This document shows, in pieces, positions 1 through 7,814 of a stretch of DNA of 23,547 nt. This stretch comes from Phyllobacteriaceae bacterium UBA1940 (GTDB lineage Bacteria > Pseudomonadota > Alphaproteobacteria > Rhizobiales > Rhizobiaceae). The notes under the pieces are model-generated. The model searched no databases. It worked only from the letters and a program-made list of their open reading frames with translations, and was not told where the DNA came from. The first letter of the stretch is position 1. Each line of letters starts with the position of its first letter. The stretch is taken from NCBI GenBank assembly GCA_002336975.1, contig DDFA01000079.1, positions 9,462-33,008 of the forward strand, given 5' to 3'. Both the position numbers and the translations under genes were made by a program.

Positions 1-289
1 TGACGCGCACGCAGGGCCAGTTGAGCCGGGCGGCGACCTGCTCGATATGGGTCGACTTGCCGGTGCCGTGATAACCGGAGACGATGACGCGGCGATTGAA
101 GGCGAAACCGGCGAGGATCGCAAGCGTGGTGGCCTCGTCGAACAGATAGTCGGGGTCGATGTCCGGCACATGCTCGCTGGTCATCGAGTAGGCCGGCGCC
201 TTCATCTTCGATGCAAAGCCGAACGCCTTTTGCACGTCGATGGTCGTGTCGGGGAGATTTGCGATGTCGCGGTCGACCTTGTTCATCAT
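1..289 (-). CDS. cobS: Cobaltochelatase CobS subunit, N-terminal part (runs off left edge)
   Basis: This is the first 96 codons of a minus-strand gene whose remainder lies beyond position 1. The protein begins MMNKVDRDIANLPDTT and contains a Walker A loop, GYHGTGKSTH, followed by IEQVAARLNWPCVRV. This is the characteristic N-terminus of CobS, the AAA+ ATPase subunit of the aerobic cobaltochelatase CobNST, which inserts cobalt into hydrogenobyrinate a,c-diamide in cobalamin synthesis. A GGAGG sits just before two consecutive ATG codons. The second ATG (286) has slightly more natural spacing, so the start could be 289 or 286. It follows the J-domain gene on the same strand after a 128-base gap, an arrangement I associate with rhizobial genomes. 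Confidence 0.9.
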   Translation of the reverse strand, partial: MMNKVDRDIANLPDTTIDVQKAFGFASKMKAPAYSMTSEHVPDIDPDYLFDEATTLAILAGFAFNRRVIVSGYHGTGKSTHIEQVAARLNWPCVRV

Positions 290-417
290 GCCTCCAGCGC
301 GCCACAACGGCATGGCGCGGCCAATCAATCGGTTTTTTCGGGCTGCTTCTTAGACCTATCGGGGTCGCGTGGAAACACCCGCCCCGCCAAAGTCGCCCGG
401 CTTCCGATCGGCGGAAC

Positions 418-1044
418 TCAGCAGAAACCCGACTGCTTGAGCAGGCGATATGCCTGGATCACGTCACGGAAGCGATCTTCAGAATCGCGGTTGCCGCCAT
501 TGGCATCCGGATGATGCTGTTTCACAAGCTGCTTATAGCGCGCCTTGATGTCTTCGCCACTCGCATTTGCGGCTAGGCCAAGCGTTTCGAGCGCCTTGGC
601 CTCAAGCGGGCGCGCCTTGCGCTGGCGCGGCGCGGTCTGCGGGTTGGGGCCGGCCTGGCCGCCGAACAGGTTGAACGGGTCGCGGACGCGGTTGTAATAG
701 CCGGCGCGGCCCGAGCGTTTTGTGGCGAATTCCGGCATCGAGCGGGCGCTGGCGTTGACGCCCATCTGCCAGGTCGGGCGATGGCCGGTCAGCGCCTCCT
801 TCTGGAAGCGGGCGATGTCGGTGTCGCGCAGGCCGGAAAAATAATTGTAGCCCTTGTTGTACTCGCGCACGTGATTGACGCAGAAGCGGAAATATTCGCC
901 TTCCTTCATCCGGCCGACCGGCGCCTTGTGGGTGCCGGGCTCGTTGCAGCCGTCCCACTGGCATTGCGGCGCGCGCGACTTCACCTCCGCCTGCGGGTCG
1001 GGGCGGATTCTCATGCGTTCGAAATATTTCGAATATTCGGTCAC
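418..1044 (-). CDS. J-domain (DnaJ-like) protein with N-terminal Cys/His cluster
   Basis: A 208-residue protein. The C-terminal ~60 residues form a J-domain, with LETLGLAANASGEDIKARYK leading into the invariant HPD at residues 178-180, so it should stimulate the ATPase of an Hsp70 (DnaK) partner. It lacks the G/F region, zinc fingers and C-terminal domains of true DnaJ. The first ~130 residues instead hold a conserved-looking region with C28, C33, C55 and H58 (CQWDGC ... CVNH), which could bind a metal; that is inference. The start is a GTG at 1044 with no obvious Shine-Dalgarno. I kept it because residues SKYFERMRI resemble the N-termini I recall for rhizobial homologues; an ATG at 1014 is the alternative. 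It lies directly upstream of cobS and is divergent from the BolA gene. Confidence 0.88.
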   Translation of the reverse strand: MTEYSKYFERMRIRPDPQAEVKSRAPQCQWDGCNEPGTHKAPVGRMKEGEYFRFCVNHVREYNKGYNYFSGLRDTDIARFQKEALTGHRPTWQMGVNASARSMPEFATKRSGRAGYYNRVRDPFNLFGGQAGPNPQTAPRQRKARPLEAKALETLGLAANASGEDIKARYKQLVKQHHPDANGGNRDSEDRFRDVIQAYRLLKQSGFC

Positions 1045-1081
1045 GGGCTGAGTATGGGGCCTTGGCGAAGTGATACAAGAA

Positions 1082-1110
1082 TTGACAATGACGAAAGGAT
1101 GAACCTATCG
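1082..1110 (+). promoter_or_regulatory. Sigma-70 type promoter for the BolA-family gene
   Basis: TTGACA at 1082-1087 is followed by exactly 17 bases and then CTATCG at 1105-1110, close to the alphaproteobacterial housekeeping consensus (CTTGAC, 17 bases, CTATAT). It points at the BolA start at 1171 and would give a leader of roughly 55 bases. Seen in sequence; activity is inferred. Confidence 0.6.
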
Positions 1111-1170
1111 CGTGAATCGGGTGCGAAGCTTGCCTTGAGTGGACGCCTGATATGGTGAAGGAGCGGCCAA

Positions 1171-1473
1171 ATGTCCATGCAACAATCGATCGAACGCAAG
1201 CTGCGCGAGCGATTTGCGCCGGAGCGGCTGGAAATCGTCAATGAAAGCCATCTGCACGCCGGCCACCACCATGTCGAAAGCGGCCATCACGCCGAATTCG
1301 ACGGCAAGGGCGAAACCCACCTGCGCATCCGCATCGTTGCGCCGGCCTTCGCCGCGATGAGCCGCGTCGAACGCCACCGCGCCGTCAACGCGGTCGCCGC
1401 CGACGAGATCAAGGCCGGACTGCACGCGCTGGCGATCGAAGCCTCGGCGCCGGGCGAAAAGACGCGCTGGTAG
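1171..1473 (+). CDS. BolA family protein
   Basis: A 100-residue protein with the BolA fold signature: an N-terminal helix (IERKLRERFAPERLEIVNES), the HHHVESGHHAEFDGKGETH region, and the conserved helix-turn segment RVERHRAVNAVAADEIKAG close to the C-terminus. BolA proteins partner with monothiol glutaredoxins to handle [2Fe-2S] clusters and influence iron homeostasis and cell morphology. The several histidines (H27, H31-33, H38, H39) include candidates for the cluster ligand. GAAGGAG at 1157-1163 lies 7 bases before the ATG; a second in-frame ATG at 1177 is less well placed. A strong-looking promoter precedes it at 1082-1110. The length is typical of the BolA1-like subgroup. The subgroup cannot be fixed from sequence alone, so no gene symbol is given. 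Confidence 0.92.
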   Translation: MSMQQSIERKLRERFAPERLEIVNESHLHAGHHHVESGHHAEFDGKGETHLRIRIVAPAFAAMSRVERHRAVNAVAADEIKAGLHALAIEASAPGEKTRW

Positions 1474-1475
1474 GC

Positions 1476-1496
1476 GTCTGCCCTCAAGGGGGCGAC
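1476..1496 (+). terminator. Weak terminator-like hairpin after the BolA gene
   Basis: GTC(T)GCCC at 1476-1483 can pair with GGGCGAC at 1490-1496 with one bulged T. It begins a few bases past the BolA stop codon. The following bases are T-rich in patches but lack a clean T-run, so this may only be a 3' stabilising hairpin. Confidence 0.3.
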
Positions 1497-1556
1497 AGCG
1501 AATTTAGTGTTTTGGGGGGACCGATCTATGGATCAGCGTCGGGTCAGGAACGAGAG

Positions 1557-1928
1557 TTGACGACAGATTTGATGACGCTTCAGGGCCTGTGGCGGCAGGT
1601 GAAATTTGAAGAGAACGGCCTCATCGATGCAACTGACAGTCATGGAGCGGCTGGGGCAATCCTGACGATATCGGGCAACGCGTTCCACGTCGCCGTTCCC
1701 GATGGGCCAACCCTTATCGAAGGCAACTTTGTGCTTCACGAATCGATATGCCCCAAAGGCATCGACTGGATCGACAGCACTGGCGAGGATGCCGGAAAGA
1801 CAATTCCGGCAATTTACAGGCTCCTTCCCGGCGGTTTTGAATTTGCGGCAGCGGACCCAGGCATGGCGCGCCCAGGAGATTTCAAGGGTGGTGAAGGCGT
1901 GACCGTCCGGGCTTTTGTCAGAGCATGA
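1557..1928 (+). CDS. Small TIGR03067-type (lipocalin-like) protein of unknown function
   Basis: A protein of about 123 residues. It starts with TTDLMTLQGLWRQVKFEENG, then has strand-like segments ending in GKTIPAIYRLLPGGFEFAAA and a PGMARPGDFKGGEG stretch. This layout (LQG-W start, G(K)TI-Y-L centre, RP-F end) fits the TIGR03067 family, small beta-barrel-like proteins of unknown function. The start is a judgement. TTG at 1557 has AGGA at 1546-1549 seven bases upstream and gives an N-terminus like relatives; ATG 1572 lacks a ribosome site, and TTG 1512 extends into unrelated sequence. It is visibly less GC-rich than its neighbours and sits alone between the BolA gene and the convergent dpp operon, which hints at lateral acquisition (inference). 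No signal peptide is seen. Confidence 0.7.
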   Translation: MTTDLMTLQGLWRQVKFEENGLIDATDSHGAAGAILTISGNAFHVAVPDGPTLIEGNFVLHESICPKGIDWIDSTGEDAGKTIPAIYRLLPGGFEFAAADPGMARPGDFKGGEGVTVRAFVRA

Positions 1929-1989
1929 CGCATGAAACTTCAGGCCACTGAGCTACTATGGCGAGAGATCGCTTCACCGAGCTGCGGCC

Positions 1990-2982
1990 TCACCCAGCCC
2001 TGATACACCTGACCCGATCGTCGCCGACCTCGACCACCGGCGGGGCATGTGCGCTGCATTCGGGCACAACCTGCGGGCAGCGCGGATGAAAATGACAGCC
2101 TGACGGCGGGTTGACCGGGTTGGGGATCTCACCCGCCACCGGGGTCCTGTCCTTGCCGGTCATCTCGATGTCGGGCACCGCGTCGAGCAGCATGCGGGTA
2201 TAGGGATGCCGCGGCTCGGCGAACAGCTGGCGCGACGGCGCATCCTCCACCAGCCGGCCGAGATAGAGCACGCCGACGCGGGTGGCGACATGGCGCACCA
2301 CCGCCAGATTGTGGCTGATGAACAGATAGGTGAGGCCGAGTTTCTGCTGCAGGTCGCGCAGCAGGTTCAGCACCTGCGCCTGCACCGATACGTCGAGCGC
2401 CGAGGTCGGCTCGTCGCAGACGATAAACCGCGGCTCCGAGGCCAGCGCGCGGGCGATGGCGATGCGCTGCCTCTGCCCGCCGGAAAACTGGTGCGGGAAC
2501 TTTTGCGCGTCCGCCCGGTCGAGCCCGACCAGCGCCAGCAGTTCGGCGGCGCGGTCGCGCCGGTCTCCGGCGCTGGGCAGAAGGTCGAACGCCTTGATCG
2601 GTTCTTCGATGATGGCGCCGACCCGCCAGCGCGGGTTGAGGCTGGCAAAGGGATCCTGAAAGATCATCTGGATGGAGCGGCGCATGCGGCGCTGCGCCTC
2701 GGCGTCCCGTTCGCCCCAGACATCGACGCCGCCGATCGACACGGAGCCTGCGGTCGGCGGCAGCAAGCCGACCACCATCCTGGCGATGGTCGATTTTCCC
2801 GAGCCGGATTCGCCGACAAGCGCGTAGGTCTCGCCTTTGGGGATCGAAAAATCGACATTGTCGACCGCCGTCAGCGTCACTTTTCCGGTGCGTTCCAGCA
2901 TCCGGTTCAGCCAGGGCTGCGACAGGTCGAAGACCCGGCGCAGGCCGGCGACCTCGACAAGCGTCTGCGCATCGGAGCTCAT
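1990..2982 (-). CDS. dppF: Dipeptide/oligopeptide ABC transporter ATP-binding protein (DppF type)
   Basis: A 330-residue ATPase that powers peptide import with its partner DppD. It has Walker A GESGSGKST (57-65), the ABC signature FSGGQRQR (166-173), Walker B FIVCDE (186-191) and the H-loop His224. The C-terminal oligo_HPY extension follows, with PYTRMLL and four cysteines (C296, C302, C309, C326) of the kind that bind a [4Fe-4S] cluster in some Dpp/Opp ATPases. The N-terminus, with a long spacer before the Walker A loop, is DppF-like. The ATG at 2982 overlaps the dppD stop by four bases (ATGA), so the two are translationally coupled; the open frame continues upstream to 3357, but that part is shadow sequence. 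It is last in the operon and converges on the small plus-strand gene ending at 1928. Confidence 0.93.
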   Translation of the reverse strand: MSSDAQTLVEVAGLRRVFDLSQPWLNRMLERTGKVTLTAVDNVDFSIPKGETYALVGESGSGKSTIARMVVGLLPPTAGSVSIGGVDVWGERDAEAQRRMRRSIQMIFQDPFASLNPRWRVGAIIEEPIKAFDLLPSAGDRRDRAAELLALVGLDRADAQKFPHQFSGGQRQRIAIARALASEPRFIVCDEPTSALDVSVQAQVLNLLRDLQQKLGLTYLFISHNLAVVRHVATRVGVLYLGRLVEDAPSRQLFAEPRHPYTRMLLDAVPDIEMTGKDRTPVAGEIPNPVNPPSGCHFHPRCPQVVPECSAHAPPVVEVGDDRVRCIRAG

Positions 2983-4031
2983 CGCGCGCCCTCCCGCCGT
3001 CCGGGCAGGCCGAGGCCCGCATCCCTTGCCTCCCGGGCGATATCGTGCGGCGGCAGGATTTGCGGCGCGGGATCGTGCAGGAAACAGGCCGCCTGGCTGC
3101 CCCCGGCCGGGTAGACCGGCGGGCGCTCGGCCCGGCAGCGGTCGAACGCGAAACCGCAGCGCGGATTGAAGGCGCAGCCCGCAGGAATTGCGCCCAGCCG
3201 CGGCATGGCGCCTGGAATCTGCGCCAGTTCCTCGCCGGGATCGTCGGCCAGCGACGGGATCGCCGCCATCAGGCCCTGCGAATAGGGGTGCTGCGGGTGT
3301 CTCACCACCTGGCGCACCGGACCGATCTCGGCCAGCCGCCCGGCATAGAGCACGCACACCCGGTCGCAGGTCTCGGCGATCACGCCCATGTCGTGGGTGA
3401 TCAGCAGCACCGACGCGCCGCGGTCGGCGCAGATGCGTTTCAGCAGCGCGATGATCTGCGCCTGCACCGAGACGTCGAGCGCGGTGGTCGGCTCGTCGGC
3501 GATCACCAGTTCGGGATCGGCGGCCAGCGCCAGCGCGATCACCACGCGCTGGCGCATGCCGCCGGAAAACTGGTGCGGATAGGACGACAGCCGCTGCCGC
3601 GCGGCCGGAATGCCGACCTCCTCGAGCAGCCGCACCGCCTTTTCCACCGCGTCGTGGCGCGACATCGCCTCATGGGTAAGGATCGTCTCGGTCAGCTGGT
3701 AGCCGATGCGGTAAAGCGGGTTGAGGCTGGTCAGCGGATCCTGGAAGATCATGCCGATGCGCTTGCCGCGGATATGGCGCATGCGCTCGGGCGGCAGGTC
3801 GTCGATGCGCTGTCCGTCGAGCAGGATTTCGCCGCCCGCCACATGACCCGGCGGCTCCAGCAGGCCGATGATCGCCGAGCCGGTGATCGACTTGCCGGCG
3901 CCTGATTCGCCGACCATGCCGAGCACCTCGCCTGGCGCGATGTCGAACGACAGATCGTCGATCGCCACGAGCACGCCGCGGCGGGTCGGGATCTCGACCC
4001 GCAGGTTCCTCACTTGCAGTCCTCTGGTCAT
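2979..4031 (-). CDS. dppD: Dipeptide/oligopeptide ABC transporter ATP-binding protein (DppD type)
   Basis: A 350-residue ATPase of the peptide/opine/nickel uptake family. Visible motifs are Walker [11 protein letters not shown] (41-50), Q-loop FQDP (near 97), signature FSGGMRQR (155-162), Walker B LVIADE (175-180) and His213. The C-terminal region carries C286, C292, C299 and C316 in the spacing typical of the oligo_HPY domain, and could hold an iron-sulfur cluster. The protein ends in a short basic tail (GRREGAR). The ATG at 4031 overlaps the dppC stop by four bases, and its own stop overlaps the dppF start by four, so C-D-F form a tightly coupled block. The substrate cannot be read from the ATPase; the operon as a whole says peptide-like. 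Confidence 0.93.
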   Translation of the reverse strand: MTRGLQVRNLRVEIPTRRGVLVAIDDLSFDIAPGEVLGMVGESGAGKSITGSAIIGLLEPPGHVAGGEILLDGQRIDDLPPERMRHIRGKRIGMIFQDPLTSLNPLYRIGYQLTETILTHEAMSRHDAVEKAVRLLEEVGIPAARQRLSSYPHQFSGGMRQRVVIALALAADPELVIADEPTTALDVSVQAQIIALLKRICADRGASVLLITHDMGVIAETCDRVCVLYAGRLAEIGPVRQVVRHPQHPYSQGLMAAIPSLADDPGEELAQIPGAMPRLGAIPAGCAFNPRCGFAFDRCRAERPPVYPAGGSQAACFLHDPAPQILPPHDIAREARDAGLGLPGRREGAR

Positions 4032-4978
4032 TGCAGCCTCGGGTTCAGCGCATCGCGCAGCCAGTCGCCCAGCAGGTTCACCGACAGCGCCAGGACGGCC
4101 AGCGTGATGCCCGGGAAGATGGTGATCCACCATTCGCCCGAGAAGAGGAAATCGTTGCCGATGCGGATCAGGGTGCCGAGCGACGGCTCGGTCGGCGGCA
4201 CGCCGACGCCGAGGAAGGACAGTGTCGCCTCGGTGATGATGGCGAGCGCCAGGTTGATGGTGGCGATCACCATCACCGGACCGAGCACGTTGGGCAGGAT
4301 ATGCTTGAACATGATCGCCAGCGGGCGCAGGCCGATCAGCCGCGCCGCCATGACGTATTCCTTGTTCTTCTCGACCAGCACCGAGCCGCGCACCGTGCGC
4401 GCGTACTGCACCCAGAACGACAGGCCGATCGACAGCACCAGCACGTAGAAGACGATGCTCTCATAGGAACGCGGGCCGGCCATGGCGCGGGCGACGCCGT
4501 CGATCAGCAGCGCGATCAGGATGGCGGGGAAGGTCAGCTGCACGTCGGCGATGCGCATGATGATCGAATCGACGCGGCCGCCTGCATAACCGGCGACCAG
4601 ACCGAGCGTAATGCCGATCGTCATCGCCAGCAGCACACTGGAAAAGCCAACGGCGAGCGAAATGCGCATGCCATAGAGAATGGTCGACAGCACGTCGCGG
4701 CCCTGGTCGTCGGAGCCGAGCAGAAACCGTGGATCGCCCTTGTCATCCCAGGCCGGCGGATAGAACGAATCCATGATCGACAGCGACCCCGGGTCGAACG
4801 GATCGTGCGGCGCGATCCACGGCGCGAGGATCGCCGACAGGATGAGCAGCAGCGTCACGGCCGCCGAGACCATCGTCACCGGCGAGCGGGTAAAGGAATG
4901 CCAGATGTCGGAATCGAAAACGCGGGCGATGAGGCCGGGCTGCGCGCTGGACGTCTTGTTTGTCGCGGCGTCGGTCAT
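4028..4978 (-). CDS. dppC: Dipeptide/oligopeptide ABC transporter permease (DppC type)
   Basis: A 316-residue inner-membrane permease. An N-terminal segment with one transmembrane helix (TMVSAAVTLLLILSAILAPW) leads into the OppC N-terminal motif APHDPFDP and the LLGSDDQGRDVLSTILYGMR segment. BPD_transp_1 helices follow, and the cytoplasmic EAA loop reads EYVMAARLIGLRPLAIMFKH. It pairs with DppB to form the translocation channel. The ATG at 4978 is 164 bases downstream of the dppB stop, the largest gap in the operon, and that gap holds a palindromic repeat. Its stop overlaps dppD by four bases. Confidence 0.93.
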   Translation of the reverse strand: MTDAATNKTSSAQPGLIARVFDSDIWHSFTRSPVTMVSAAVTLLLILSAILAPWIAPHDPFDPGSLSIMDSFYPPAWDDKGDPRFLLGSDDQGRDVLSTILYGMRISLAVGFSSVLLAMTIGITLGLVAGYAGGRVDSIIMRIADVQLTFPAILIALLIDGVARAMAGPRSYESIVFYVLVLSIGLSFWVQYARTVRGSVLVEKNKEYVMAARLIGLRPLAIMFKHILPNVLGPVMVIATINLALAIITEATLSFLGVGVPPTEPSLGTLIRIGNDFLFSGEWWITIFPGITLAVLALSVNLLGDWLRDALNPRLQ

Positions 4979-5023
4979 CGCGCAAATCCCGGCAAGCGCG
5001 GTCCGGTTTTGGTCACGCTACCT

Positions 5024-5109
5024 CCACCCCGTGCCGCGCCCCCGAAGGGGGAGGGGGATTTTGAGACGTTGACGCCTCCCTCCCCCTTGTGGGGTGAGGT
5101 ACGGGGTGG
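5024..5109. repeat. Interspersed palindromic repeat between dppB and dppC
   Basis: Two 30-base arms, 5024-5053 and 5080-5109, are imperfect inverted copies (about 24 of 30 positions match) separated by a 26-base AT-richer loop. Each arm contains CCACCCCGT and AAGGGGGAG type blocks. This resembles the small intergenic palindromes scattered through rhizobial chromosomes. In the RNA it would fold into a long hairpin inside the operon, so it may affect mRNA stability or the ratio of upstream to downstream products. The structure is seen; the family assignment and role are inference. Confidence 0.7.
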
Positions 5110-5142
5110 CGACATGTTCACGCGGGTGCGGGACATCATGGC

Positions 5143-6117
5143 TCACGCCCTCCAGTCGATGCGGATGCGCGGGTCGACCGAGACATAGAGCAGATCGACG
5201 ATGAAATTGATCAGCACGAACAGGAACGCGATCAGCATCAGGTAGGCGGCCATGATCGGGATGTCGACGTTCTGCACCGCCTGCAGGAACAACAGGCCCA
5301 TGCCCGGCCACTGGAACACCGTCTCGGTGATGATCGAGAACGCGATGATGGCGCCGAGCTGCAGCCCGGTGATGGTGATGACCGGCACCAGCGTGTTCTT
5401 CAGCGCATGGCCGAAATTGATGGCGCGGGCCGACAGGCCGCGGGCGCGGGCGAACTTGATGTAGTCGGTGCGCAACACCTCCAGCATCTCGCCGCGCACC
5501 AGGCGCATGATCAGGGTCATCTGGAACAGGCCGAGCGTGATTGAGGGCAGGATCAGCGACAGCCAACCGGATTTTGTCAGGAAGCCGGTGGTCCAGCCGC
5601 CGATACGGACGGTCTCGCCGCGGCCGAAGGAGGGAAGCCAGCCAAGGTTTACCGAGACGATGAAGATCAGCAGGATGCCGATCAGGAACGTAGGCAGGGA
5701 AACGCCGATCAGGCTGACGGCGAGGATGGCGCGCGAGACCCAGGAATTGCGGCGCAGGCCGGTGTAGATGCCCATCGGGATGCCGAGCGCCAGCGCGAAG
5801 ACGGCGGACACGAACGCCAGCTCCAGCGTCGCCGGCAGGCGCGACAGGATCAAATCGGAAACCGGCTGCTTGAACTGGTAGGAAATGCCGAAATTGAACT
5901 GGGCGGCGCTGGCGATGAAGCGGCCGAGCTGGGCCAGCATCGGATCGTTGAGCCCCAGCGCCTGGCGCAGCGCCTCGCGCTCCTCGGGCGAGGTGTCGAC
6001 ACCGACGAGCTGGTTTACCGGATCGCCGACGAACCGGAACATGACGAATGAAATCAGCGCCACGACCAGCATGACGGTGACGGCCTGGATCAGCCGCCTG
6101 ATGGCGAATGCGAGCAT
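5143..6117 (-). CDS. dppB: Dipeptide/oligopeptide ABC transporter permease (DppB type)
   Basis: A 324-residue permease. It opens with the classic OppB/DppB N-terminal membrane helix (FAIRRLIQAVTVMLVVALIS), followed by a periplasmic segment containing EALRQALGLNDPMLAQLGRF. About five further helices follow. The EAA-like loop is DYIKFARARGLSARAINFGH and the end is LLYVSVDPRIRIDWRA. It forms the channel with DppC. It lies 80 bases downstream of dppA; that gap is filled by a GC-rich hairpin. The length and both ends match the family well, so the ATG at 6117 is secure. Confidence 0.93.
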   Translation of the reverse strand: MLAFAIRRLIQAVTVMLVVALISFVMFRFVGDPVNQLVGVDTSPEEREALRQALGLNDPMLAQLGRFIASAAQFNFGISYQFKQPVSDLILSRLPATLELAFVSAVFALALGIPMGIYTGLRRNSWVSRAILAVSLIGVSLPTFLIGILLIFIVSVNLGWLPSFGRGETVRIGGWTTGFLTKSGWLSLILPSITLGLFQMTLIMRLVRGEMLEVLRTDYIKFARARGLSARAINFGHALKNTLVPVITITGLQLGAIIAFSIITETVFQWPGMGLLFLQAVQNVDIPIMAAYLMLIAFLFVLINFIVDLLYVSVDPRIRIDWRA

Positions 6118-6139
6118 GAACGCCCCCTTCCAATGCCTG

Positions 6140-6181
6140 CGGCCCGCGCCGGCCGCCTTGGCGAGGCGGCGGCGCGGGCCG
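6140..6181 (-). promoter_or_regulatory. Strong GC hairpin between dppA and dppB
   Basis: The arms CGGCCCGCGCC(G)GCCGCC (6140-6157) and GGCGGCGGCGCGGGCCG (6165-6181) pair almost perfectly around a 7-base loop, directly after the dppA stop. There is no T-run, so full termination is unlikely. Such hairpins after the binding-protein gene commonly act as partial attenuators or 3'-end stabilisers that let the binding protein outnumber the membrane parts. The role here is inferred. Confidence 0.6.
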
Positions 6182-6197
6182 TTGGTTCGCTACGGGG

Positions 6198-7814
6198 TCA
6201 GTTGACCTTGGCCCAGTAGAGCAGGATCTGGTTGTCGGGGCGCTGAACGATGTCGATGTTCTTGCGCTTGCCCCAGACCAGACTCTGCTGGTGCAGCGGG
6301 ATGTGCGAGGTCTCGTCGGTCAAGATCGTGAAGGCCTGCTTGATCAGCTGGTCGCGCTTGGCGATGTCGGATTCGACAAGGATCTTGGCGGCGAGCGCGT
6401 CGACGTCCTTGTTGCAGTAGCCGCCGAGATTGAACGGCCCGCCCTTGCCGGTGGCGTCGCGGCAGCCGGCGAGATTGGTCAGCACGTTCCACGAATCGAA
6501 CGAACCGGGGGTCCAGCCGAGCAGGTAGAAGTCGGTGTCGTAGCCGCCCGGCGCCAGAACCTTGGCGAAATACTGCGCCTTGGGCTGGGCGTTGAGCGTC
6601 ACCTTGAGGTTGGCCTTGGCGAGCATCGACACCACCGCCTGGCAGATGGCCTCGTCATTGACGTAGCGGTCGTTGGGGCAGTCCATCGTGAACGAGAAGC
6701 CGTCGGCGTAGCCGGCGTCTGCAAGCAGCTTCTTGGCGGCTTCCAGGTCAAAAGGCCAACGCTTGAAATCGCCGGAGAGCGAAAACTGCTCGTTGGCGAT
6801 CAGCAGCGGCACCGGCGTCGACAGACCGCGCATGACGCGTTCCTTGATCGCTTCGATGTCGATGGCCTGATAGATCGCCTTGCGCACATTGGCGTCGCGG
6901 AACGGGTTCTTGCCCTTGATGTCGGAGGTCGGCAGTTCGTCGCGGATCTGGTTGTAGCCGAGATGGATGACGCGCAGTTCCGGGCCGACCATGGCCACCG
7001 TGTTGGCGTCGCCATTGACGCGCGGAATGTCCTGCACCGGCACCGGGTCGATCAGGTCGACGTCGCCGGCCAGCAGCGCCGCGACACGCGTCCCGTCGGC
7101 GGCGATCGGGGTGAACACCGCCTGGTCGAGATTGTGCTCGACCGTGCCCCACCAGTCGGGGTTCTTCTTGAACACGGTCTTGACGCCGGGCTCATGGCTT
7201 TCGATGACGAAGGGGCCAGTGCCATTAGCCTTGAAGGCGCGCGGGCCGGGGTTGGTGTCCTTGGCGGAGATCGGGTTGACCGCGCCTTCGGCTTCGGCCC
7301 ACTCCTTGTCCATCATGTACCAGGTGTCCCATTCGTAGTTCAAAATGGGGTTCGGCGACTTCAGCTTCACCTCGACGGTGTGGTCGTCGATCTTGATCCA
7401 TTCGGAATCGGCGGGGATGCGCGTCTTCAGGTCGGAGCCGTCAGCGCGGACGCGCGCGGCGGAAAAGATCACGTCATCGGCGTTGAAATCATTGCCATTG
7501 GCGAATTTGACGCCCTTGCGCAGATGAAAGCGCCAGGTCAGCGGGTCGACGGTCTCCCAGCTTTCGGCCAGGCCAGGGATGATCTTCAGGTCCTTGTCGC
7601 GCTTGGTCAATCCTTCGAACACATTGCCGAACATGCCGAGCGAAAAGGTCTCGTTGAGCGTATAGGGATCGAGCGCGTTCAGCGTTCCCTGGAAAGCGAA
7701 ACGCAGCGTCTTGCCCTCCTGCGCATGCGCGCCGAATGCGCCCGCGGCCACCGACGCCGCCAGAACCGTGGCGCCGAACAGCCGGCGAATTGGCTGAGAT
7801 ACTCCCATCTTCAT
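6198..7814 (-). CDS. dppA: Peptide-type ABC transporter substrate-binding protein (DppA/SBP_bac_5 family)
   Basis: A 538-residue periplasmic solute-binding protein. Residues 1-31 form a Sec signal peptide (basic MKMGVSQPIRR, hydrophobic core, AHA-Q cleavage site). The mature part has the SBP_bac_5 hallmarks: TLNALDPYTLNETFSL, GLTKRDKDLKIIPGLAESWE, FHLRKGVKFANGNDFNADDV, and ANVRKAIYQAIDIEAI in the second half. The family captures peptides, but also opines, nickel or glutathione, so the true ligand is open. Two cysteines (GCRDATGKGG, GGYCNK) near the C-terminus could form a disulfide. The ATG at 7814 was chosen because GGAGGA lies six bases upstream; an upstream in-frame TTG (7829) would put the ribosome site inside the gene. 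The 277-base upstream gap to the divergent gene at 8092 must hold its promoter, but I see no convincing match. Confidence 0.93.
   Translation of the reverse strand: MKMGVSQPIRRLFGATVLAASVAAGAFGAHAQEGKTLRFAFQGTLNALDPYTLNETFSLGMFGNVFEGLTKRDKDLKIIPGLAESWETVDPLTWRFHLRKGVKFANGNDFNADDVIFSAARVRADGSDLKTRIPADSEWIKIDDHTVEVKLKSPNPILNYEWDTWYMMDKEWAEAEGAVNPISAKDTNPGPRAFKANGTGPFVIESHEPGVKTVFKKNPDWWGTVEHNLDQAVFTPIAADGTRVAALLAGDVDLIDPVPVQDIPRVNGDANTVAMVGPELRVIHLGYNQIRDELPTSDIKGKNPFRDANVRKAIYQAIDIEAIKERVMRGLSTPVPLLIANEQFSLSGDFKRWPFDLEAAKKLLADAGYADGFSFTMDCPNDRYVNDEAICQAVVSMLAKANLKVTLNAQPKAQYFAKVLAPGGYDTDFYLLGWTPGSFDSWNVLTNLAGCRDATGKGGPFNLGGYCNKDVDALAAKILVESDIAKRDQLIKQAFTILTDETSHIPLHQQSLVWGKRKNIDIVQRPDNQILLYWAKVN

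Noticed and set aside
4031..5188. A 385-codon plus-strand frame opposite dppC
   Set aside because: Antisense shadow rich in Arg/Gln/His/Asp, typical of reversed membrane-protein codons; dppC is clear on the other strand.
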